A stretch of DNA of 64,000 nucleotides from Heliopora coerulea (Eukaryota > Cnidaria > Anthozoa > Scleralcyonacea > Helioporidae), in contig JASJOG010000032.1 in NCBI GenBank assembly GCA_030142905.1, forward strand, positions 916,001 to 980,000, written 5' to 3'. The translations under genes were made by a program, and so were the position numbers. The notes under the pieces are model-generated. The model was not told the DNA's origin. It did not search any database and was given only the letters and a program-made list of their open reading frames with translations. Within the stretch, counting starts at the first letter, position 1, and every line of letters begins with the position of its first letter. Positions 58,110 through 64,000 of this stretch are shown piece after piece.

Positions 58110-59700
58110 TTGGATATTGTGAAGGGTTATAAGATTAAATTTACTACAGTGCCTCATCAACACTGTCGACCAAAACAACCAACTTTTAAAGAAAAGGAGG
58201 CAATAGCTTTAAATAAATTATTGAAAGAACTATTACTGAAGGGAGTTATTAAAAAATGCACTCATGAAGATGGTGAGTTAATTTCGCCAGTTTTTCTACA
58301 CCACAAGAGAAATGGGAAATATCGCTTAATATTGAACCTTAAAAATTTAAACAAGCATGTTCCACATATCAATTTTAAGATGGATACACTTCAATCATGC
58401 ATCATTTTAATGAAGAAAAACTGTTTTATGGGCTCTCTTGATTTATCAGATGCATATCATCCCATTTCAATTCACCCAGAATCACAGAAGTATTTGAAAT
58501 TTCGAGTTGGAAATCAAATATACAAATTTATGACCTTGCCCAATTGACTGAGCTCTGTGCCATGCATTTTTACAAAACTTATGAAGCCAGTGTACCCTAC
58601 TCTATGAACTGGAGGCCATATTTCTAGTGACTAAGTGGACAACAGTTTTTTACTAGGTGGTACATTTGCCCAATGTCAGACAAATATTAACAATACTTCT
58701 GGCCTGTTCAGCAACCTGGGGTTTAATGTTTCAGAGGAAAATTCAATCACCCAAGCAACTCAAGTCATAGTACATTTAGCATTCGTTTTGAGCTCTATAA
58801 ACATGACAGTGAGTGTCAGTGAAGAAAAAATTGCAACGATTGTGCCATTGGGACAACATATTTTGAACAGACAGTCATGTTTGATCTGAGAAGCTGCTCA
58901 ACTTATTGGTACTTTAGTTTCTAGCATCCCTGGTGTAGAACACTGACCATTGTTTTACAAGCTGCTTGAAGTTGAAAAAATTGATGCTCTTTTTCAAAAC
59001 TAGCTAGCTCAAATATTTGGTGGTGGACAAAAAAAAGTTTTCATGATGCAAAGAAAATTTACCATGGCAATCCCAACTTTACCCTAACAACTGATGCCTC
59101 CCTGGAAGGATGGGGTGCACACCAAGATGGCATGGATCCCACTGGAGGCAGATGGCTTGCACGAGAAATTATTGAAAATAAACATATAAATTGCCATGAA
59201 CTTAAAGCAGTAAAAGTAGGTCTTAAGGCACTCTGTGACAAAGAAGAATGTGCCCATATTCTCGTACAGCTTGATAATGTTACTGGTGTAACCTTTATTA
59301 ATAATATGGGAGGTACCCATTCTAAACTGTGTAACAACGTAGTGCTAGACATTTCGCTTTGGTGCATTGAAAGGAAAATTTGGATTACTGCCACACATAT
59401 CCCAGGAATTCAAAATGAAACTGCTTGCAATATCATCATGGAATTATGGAGAATTGGGACCACAAAACAGTACCCAGTATATCTTGACAAGTGGGCAAAC
59501 TTTGCAACAGTGAGAAATGAGAATCCCATTCATCCAACTTTAGCCAATGTTATTGAGTTCCTGACACGTTTGTATGACACTGGGAATAGTTACTTGGCAA
59601 TTAACACTGCCAGATCGGCATTACCTTTGATGGTAGATCTAGCTGACAGCCCTTACACAGTGGGAAAACATCCCTTGATAAAGAGATTAGCCCAAAAACC
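58110..59700 (+). pseudogene. DIRS reverse transcriptase and RNase H, then recombinase N-terminus
   Basis: RT part 58110-58547: KEAIALNKLLKELLLKGVIK, RNGKYRLILNLKNLNKHVPH, GSLDLSDAYHPISIHPESQK (motif A Asp) and KFRVGNQIYKFMTLPN. Past a stop the catalytic box is degenerate, reading VDNSFLLGG at 58632-58658. RNase H part 59085-59420: LTTDASLEGWGAH, then VQLDNVTGVTFINNMGG and ATHIPGIQNETACNI. It runs on into the recombinase N-terminal region, NSYLAINTARSALPLMVDLA, ending where the foldback element starts (59691). RT lesions include stops near 58543, 58628 and 58888. Confidence 0.8.
59680..59690 (+). repeat. 11-bp target duplication, left copy
   Basis: AAAGAGATTAG, identical to 60027-60037. Confidence 0.85.
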
Positions 59701-60026
59701 TTGACCAGTCGACAACATCCAAAAATATAAGAGAAAAGAAATTCCGAAAATGAAGGCCATCTTTCAACTTAAGATTTAAGTTAACAAAAGATGAAAACTG
59801 TGATTTTCAAAATTGACAAAATAGAGTGGGTGTTCCCTCAATTCTTCATCAATGATGTAATCACTTTTCCGATGTATATATAAACCATAGGTTCTCTTAT
59901 GTTAGTTCACTTGGTCTGAAGATGATTTTGCAATAAAATCGAAATATCACCATTTCACAGTTTTCATCTTTTGTTAACTTAAATCTTAAGTTGAAAGATG
60001 GCCTTCATTTTTCTCTTATATTTTTT
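59691..60026. mobile_element. Penelope-like foldback element, longer copy
   Basis: A left tail (CCCAAAAACCTTGACCAG and about 12 more bp) is followed by an inverted arm from about 59721 (AAAAATATAAGAGAAAAG, then AATGAAGGCCATCTTTCAAC) to about 59805. The complementary right arm (about 59950-60026) ends CTTATATTTTTT. The roughly 145-bp centre has a TATATATAAACC block and a hammerhead-like motif. An exact 11-bp duplication flanks it, and the recombinase phase resumes across it. No coding capacity. A shortened relative lies at 25063-25239. Confidence 0.72.
59870..59950 (+). ncRNA. Hammerhead-ribozyme-like motif
   Basis: CTGAAGA (59916-59922) is followed by a 6-bp hairpin, GATTTT/AAAATC (59924-59940), and GAAA (59941-59944). 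These are the catalytic-core landmarks CUGANGA, stem II and GAAA. An ACCA/TGGT pairing (59883-59886 with 59912-59915) can form a stem I. One extra U lies between CUGANGA and stem II, and stem III is weak, so activity is doubtful. Penelope-like elements are known to carry hammerhead motifs in their terminal repeats, which fits the host element. Confidence 0.4.
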
Positions 60027-60683
60027 AAAGAGATTAGTCGAAGCTGTTTTCCAGTCCATGCAACCCCTCCCAAGATATCTGACAACATGGGATGTATCTA
60101 AAGTTTTGGATTTGCTTAAAATTTGGAGTCTTGTACAGAAACTCAACTTGAAATTATTAACTCTTAAATTAGTTATGTTGTGTGTATTGGTTACAGGACA
60201 AAGATGCCAGTCAGTACATCTAATGGACATTAGACATGTCAAGAGGGAAATCAGCATACAAATTTCACATTGAAAAGTTAATTAAACTGTCAAGGCCTTG
60301 AAGGCCTCAACCAGTTCTTATTTTCCCTGCATATCCGGTAGATAAGCAAATATGCATAAGAACATACCTAGAAGAATATCTGAATAGAACAGGATGAATT
60401 CAAAGCTCTGAACATACTTTTTCTTAGCTATAGTAAACCACATCATCCTGTTTGTCAAAGTACTATTTCAAGATGTCTCAAAACATTCATGCTGCAAGCA
60501 GGTATAGACACTGTAAACTTCAAGCCACACAGTACCCAAGCAGCTTCCACTCCAGCTGCATTTAGGAAGGGAATACCTTTAGAAACAATCATGGCTGCAG
60601 CAGGGTGGTCAACCCAGTGTACTTTTGCCACTTATTATAAGAAAGATGTTAAAGAGGATATTACTTTGGAAAATCTATATTGA
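60027..60683 (+). pseudogene. DIRS tyrosine recombinase, C-terminal part
   Basis: It resumes after the foldback element with VEAVFQSMQPLPRYLTTWD and reaches LVTGQRCQSVHLMDIRH (about 60190-60235), the box with the first catalytic Arg. After stops and frame changes, the last part, 60489-60683, contains FKPHSTQAASTPAAF, in which the His of HxxR is present but the Arg is Gln. It ends with CTFATYYKKDVKE, which holds the Tyr. The Arg to Gln change alone would abolish recombination. Confidence 0.78.
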
Positions 60684-60867
60684 ACTGCTCTCGTTAGTTG
60701 TTACTGTAAGTTCCAGCTGCCGTTGTTAGATTGAGATTGCAGTGAATCAATATTCTTGTGTTGAGATACTTGTCTATTGCCTTGTTGCTGTAAGGCCCGT
60801 GTCCTTTAAAGTCTCATAGGATCTCGAATATGCAAATGAGGAGGTAGAATTAAAAAATTAAATGAGC

Positions 60868-61080
60868 ATTACCTGTAAGGTGAAGTCTGATTGGAATTCT
60901 ACCTCCTCATTGTTGTATAGAGAGATCACATGGCCGCCCAGAAATTTGGGTCTCTACCCACCCAGGAGGTTTTATTAACATGAGCCAAAGTCTTTAAAGG
61001 ATGATCTTCACTAAGCATGTGTGATCTCTCTATGCAACATTGAGGACATAGAATTACAATCAAACTTCACAGGTAAGGCT
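60868..61080. repeat. Inverted repeat at the DIRS right end
   Basis: TACCTCCTCATTGTTGTATA..GAGAGATCACA (to 60930) is mirrored by TGTGATCTCTCTATGCAAC.. (61019-61080), about 60 bp arms with roughly 80 percent identity around an 88-bp spacer. It repeats the CCTCCTCATT motif of the DIRS terminal repeat, so it may be the element's internal complementary region. Confidence 0.55.
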
Positions 61081-61887
61081 AGTTGAATTTTTCAATTTTC
61101 ATTTTTGTCTTAGTGTTTACATTGGTAATTATGAGAGTTGATAAAATTAGGCAATTTGGAGTAAAACATCAAATCTCTGATAAGCGATTGAAAATAGGTG
61201 AAAAGTCCAAGGCAACACCAAGGATACTGTGGCTGATTAGTCCCGGTACAAGAAAGAACAACTGTGGGGATTTATGGTAGAATTGTGTACAGTATAGGTC
61301 CCGACTTTTCAAGACAAGGATGCTGGTCAATGGCGGTGGTGAAGGCTGCAAAGCAGCCAATCTCAATGGCACAGCTATCAAGGCACATAGCAGCACCAAG
61401 GGCTTCATAGAGTGTGGAGGGTGTGAGAGGTGTTTTACTCCCACATTGGGGTTCTGGGGGTCTCCCCCAGAAAAAATTTTGGAAAGTTTGATTCCAAATG
61501 GTGCCTTCTGGGAAAGTGGTATCATGAACACAGATGTTTTGCAAAAGCACAATTTTATTAACTCTAATCATTAAAAAAAACAGATCAGCGGTAGTGCCAT
61601 TGGTTTTGGATGTGAACACACAGGCTAATGTAATAATCTAATAAAGTGTTTATAGTGTATACTGAGCCTTGTGCACCTGCCTGGACTTAGTAAGGAGGTA
61701 AAATTGCACAAGACTGACATTACTATTATATAAATAGTATTTATAATTTCCAAGGGCAGGTTTTGATACTTTTTGGGGTCTCAAACTCATTAATAATACA
61801 AAATATACATTTAGAAATCAGAGGAAGATCACAATTGGATTTTGGCCTAAAATACTGGTTTGTTTGAGAAGCGATTTCAAACACATT
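61081..61887. other. Stretch without a supportable gene
   Basis: Contains a GGGGGTCTCCCCC near 61457 and frames on both strands, none with a family signature. Confidence 0.35.
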
Positions 61888-62035
61888 TACCGTATTTATT
61901 CTAATAAACATCCCGGGCATTTATTTAAAAAATACTTCGGAAGGGGGGGGCGATTATTAGAGAGAGGCGTTTATTTCAAAAGTTCATAATTATAACCTCA
62001 GAAATACAAAATCTGGACAAAATGCAAACAAATGT

Positions 62036-63493
62036 TTATGCAATGCAGCAAAATACATTGAGCAAATATTTATTAATATAATAACAATAGCAGTTAGTAT
62101 ACTGTAGTAGTAGCAACATGTAACTACTGAATGTTAACATAATATCAATGTCATCATCTTCCGACTCGTCCAGTGTAAAATGTTTGTCTACAGCATCTTC
62201 AATGTCCGAATCGGAGATGTATTTGAAAGGGTCGGGGTGTTTGCTTTTGTCCAGAAGTGATAGCTGAGACTGAAGTGATGTCAATCCTGCTGCACACGGC
62301 TGGCCTTCCTTAAAGCAATGGATATCGCTATCCTGGGATCCATCAACTGGGAGGTTAAGAGCACATGTCTTGAAGGATTTTTTAATGATTTCTGTCGACA
62401 ACAGAGACCACGCTTCAAGAACCCACTGGACAATGGTTCTCCTTGTTGGTGGCTTCATATTTCCACCTGACGTAAATTGATGAATGCCATTGCTCATCCA
62501 CTCATTGTACATTTCGGTAACCTTTGTCTTGAAAGGTTTATTCCAACATACGTCGGGGGCTTGAATGTACTTCGTACATCCACGAGGAATTACGGCTTGA
62601 TCAACATTCATTCATTTTAAGGCTTCTTTGACAGTGTCCATTATATGACACTCAAACGAATCCCACGCTAATAAACGTCGGTTAAATGAAAAAGCTCCTT
62701 TTACCCATTGCACCTAAAGTAACATGAGTTCTTCATTCATCCAGGTGTTCTTTGAACTAGCTACAACACAGCGATTCCTAAACTCTTCAGCAAGAGCTTT
62801 CGTTTCCCGTTTAGCACCACAAAAGATGATCATCGGCTTAAGTTTTGTCCCATCTGCTTTGGCCACCAAGCAAACAGACACCATAACTTTTTTGTGGCCG
62901 GTGGTTTTCAAAGATATAGATTTAGAACCAACATTGTCAACTGTCACGTTTGAAACCATGTTGTCCCACACTGATGTCTTGTCCATTACAATTATGCAAG
63001 ATGGTTGATAATTATATGCTTTTGAAAGTCATCAAACGTGTAGAACATATGAAATTAACTTGTCAATAAGCTTGGCAGGGTCTTTCTGAGCAGTTGTGGT
63101 TTTTCTTCTTAATGACAATCCATTTCGGCGCATAAATTTTTGAAGCCATCCATTACTGGCGAGAAAGAGGTCCTTCTCACTTTTGTCACATGTTTCATCA
63201 TATAAGAATTTGGCTTTTGTCATGATTAATTTACGTGAAACTCTTAAACTGCTAGATCACTGCCCATGGATCCATTCTAACAGTTGCTCTTCCAATCCTT
63301 CATCCATAATCTTTCGTCCGCCACCTTCTAATCTTTGCTTTCCTTGTCCCTTTGCTTTCGCACAAGTGTCGACAATTTCAGCTTTTTTCTGACACCACTC
63401 CCAAATTTGTTTAACATCAACATTGAATTTCCTAGCAGCGTCATGGTTATTCGTTGTCTCAGCAAAAGTAATGGCTTCCTTTTTAAATGACAT
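62036..63493 (-). pseudogene. Pogo/Tigger DDE transposase with intact frame but five stops
   Basis: One frame runs from ATG 63491-63493 to 62036. Parts in order: helix-turn-helix, MSFKKEAITFAETTNNHDAA and VKQIWEWCQKKAE; a CENP-B-type second helix-turn-helix with GWLQKFMRRNGLSLRRKTTT (about 63110-63165); the DDE core with IVMDKTSVW (first Asp, 62978-62990), TTGHKKVMVSVCLVAKADGT, LLAWDSFECH (second Asp, about 62660-62680) and IQAPDVCWNKPFK (third acid, about 62525-62560); then an acidic tail, DESEDDDIDI. Stops are at 63257, 63032, 63029, 62714 and 62612. There is no frameshift, so decay is recent and by point mutation only. It faces away from the HIRAN-like ORF at 63772. Confidence 0.88.
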
Positions 63494-63771
63494 CGAGAAA
63501 CTTCATTTTAAGTTTCTCTTTTGAGAGGTTGCTGCAGCTGTATCTTCGTTCATGTTATATTTTTTTTATCTGAACAGAACCTGTTCATGTGTGACAGTGT
63601 GTGTCTAAAACTCACCTGGGCGAAAAGCCGAAAAATGAATGAACTCAAAAGTATGATTGTGCCGAAACTATTAAGTTTCACCTCGTAGCTACCGGTACCT
63701 GCCAATCTCCAATTACACTATCAGTTGTGCAGCTTGCGTTAATGCATTGCTCAATTATAACATTCAAGACA
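63494..63771. promoter_or_regulatory. Divergent intergenic region between transposase and HIRAN-like ORF
   Basis: 278 bp between two start codons pointing apart. It must hold any promoter for both. It includes TATATTTTTTTTATC at 63548-63562, possibly a TATA-like element for either direction. Inferred from arrangement only. Confidence 0.35.
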
Positions 63772-64000
63772 ATGGCAAAAACTACTTGTTCTTTTCGTTA
63801 CAAAATGTGGTTTCAGATCAAATTCAAAACAGCAATACAAGGACATCATGTATACAAAGAAACGTGGACCCCAGTATTAGGTGAAGTCTTAAGTTGTGAG
63901 AAAGACAACCGGGTGGAAGCATCAGAGTATGACTCGAATGCAGTTGGTGTGTATACCAGTGTGAAATCAGCAAATGGTGCCGATGTGCGATTGGTAGGAC
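63772..64000 (+). CDS. HIRAN-like domain protein, N-terminal part (runs off the window)
   Basis: ATG 63772 opens 76 unbroken codons to the window end: MAKTTCSFRYKMWFQIKFKT, AIQGHHVYKETWTPVLGEV, CEKDNRVEASEYDSNAVGVY and GADVRLVG. The GHHVYKETWTP start and the E.D.NAV.V centre match the HIRAN-like ORF at 56793 and the HIRAN family pattern; the VGH(I/V)P motif should lie just past the end (the last residues read LVG). It is divergent from the pogo transposase, 278 bp away. Unlike the transposase, it has no lesion within the window. It may be cargo of the pogo element or a host gene. Confidence 0.6.
   Translation, partial: MAKTTCSFRYKMWFQIKFKTAIQGHHVYKETWTPVLGEVLSCEKDNRVEASEYDSNAVGVYTSVKSANGADVRLVG

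Larger units (their letters stand above)
55431..61080 (+). mobile_element. DIRS-type tyrosine-recombinase retrotransposon
   Basis: Left end ATTCTGCCTCCTCATTTGCA (55431 on, 39 bp to 55469) is inverted at 60812-60850 with three mismatches, the inverted terminal repeats typical of DIRS. Order of genes: gag-like, RT, RNase H, tyrosine recombinase. Two later elements are inserted in it (56392-57560 and 59691-60026). A further inverted repeat (60868-60930 against 61019-61080) follows the right repeat and may be part of the DIRS right end. All genes are damaged. Confidence 0.85.
61890..64000. mobile_element. Pogo/Tigger-type transposon, right end beyond the window
   Basis: The left end CCGTATTTATTCTAATAAAC follows a TA at 61888-61889, the pogo target preference. 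A subterminal GGCGTTTATTTC repeats the terminal motif near 61967. A pogo transposase is encoded on the minus strand. No right TIR is found before 64000, so whether the HIRAN-like ORF at 63772 is inside the element is not settled. Confidence 0.65.

Noticed and set aside
61169..61619. Overlapping minus-strand frames with Pro-rich composition
   Set aside because: Composition is explained by the GGGGTCT/CCCC stretch; no domain or second copy seen.
1..64000. Bacterial features: operons, CRISPR, ribosome binding sites
   Set aside because: Introns, eukaryotic transposon families and polyadenylation signals show this is eukaryotic nuclear DNA.

Overview
This window looks like animal nuclear DNA from an AT-rich, intron-bearing genome. 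The transposon families present (ZNF862-like and BED-finger hAT, PIF/Harbinger with a Myb-like partner, pogo, DIRS, Penelope-like, BEL/Pao, Ty3/gypsy, CR1/jockey-like LINE, a polinton-like virus remnant) together with an eEF2K-type alpha-kinase fit a cnidarian or another non-bilaterian animal best. That is an inference from family content; nothing in the window proves the species. I found no rRNA, convincing tRNA, CRISPR array or bacterial-style operon. Almost every recognisable reading frame belongs to a mobile element and is broken by stops or frameshifts.

Layout. 0.8-2.7 kb: decayed hAT transposase (-). 3.1-7.9 kb: Ty3/gypsy remnant (+) split inside its RNase H by a complete hAT element (3410-6245). 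10.4-14.6 kb: alpha-kinase gene remnant (+) with a LINE lodged between its two halves. 15.1-19.8 kb: multi-exon integrase-core (rve-type) gene (-) whose large intron is mostly filled by a divergent repeat that recurs at 39.5-41.1 kb. 10.1 and 19.9 kb: two inverted copies of a small MITE. 20.6-29.3 kb: decayed polinton-like virus element with an SF1 helicase, a GIY-YIG nuclease, a structural-type ORF and several small membrane ORFs.

30-39.1 kb: a ZNF862-like hAT gene (-) carrying a nested PIF/Harbinger element (31045-34976, TTA target duplication) and flanked upstream by a BED-finger hAT element (36394-39142, 13-bp perfect TIRs). 42.7-48.9 kb: a 6.1-kb element with roughly 740-bp terminal inverted repeats encoding an unclassified DDE-like, C2H2-finger protein. 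49.4-52.2 kb: BEL/Pao gag fragment abutting a RecQ-like helicase remnant (-) and a MADF/BESS-like fragment (-).

55.4-61.1 kb: a DIRS retrotransposon (+) broken by two precise insertions. One is a 1.17-kb pogo-type element carrying a HIRAN-like ORF; the other is a 336-bp Penelope-like foldback element with an 11-bp target duplication and a hammerhead-like motif. 61.9 kb to the end: a pogo element with a transposase (-) divergently paired with a second HIRAN-like ORF (+) that runs off the window.

The most promising unfamiliar signal is this repeated link between HIRAN-like ORFs and pogo-type transposons. Next come the long-TIR DDE element and the Penelope-like foldback family.
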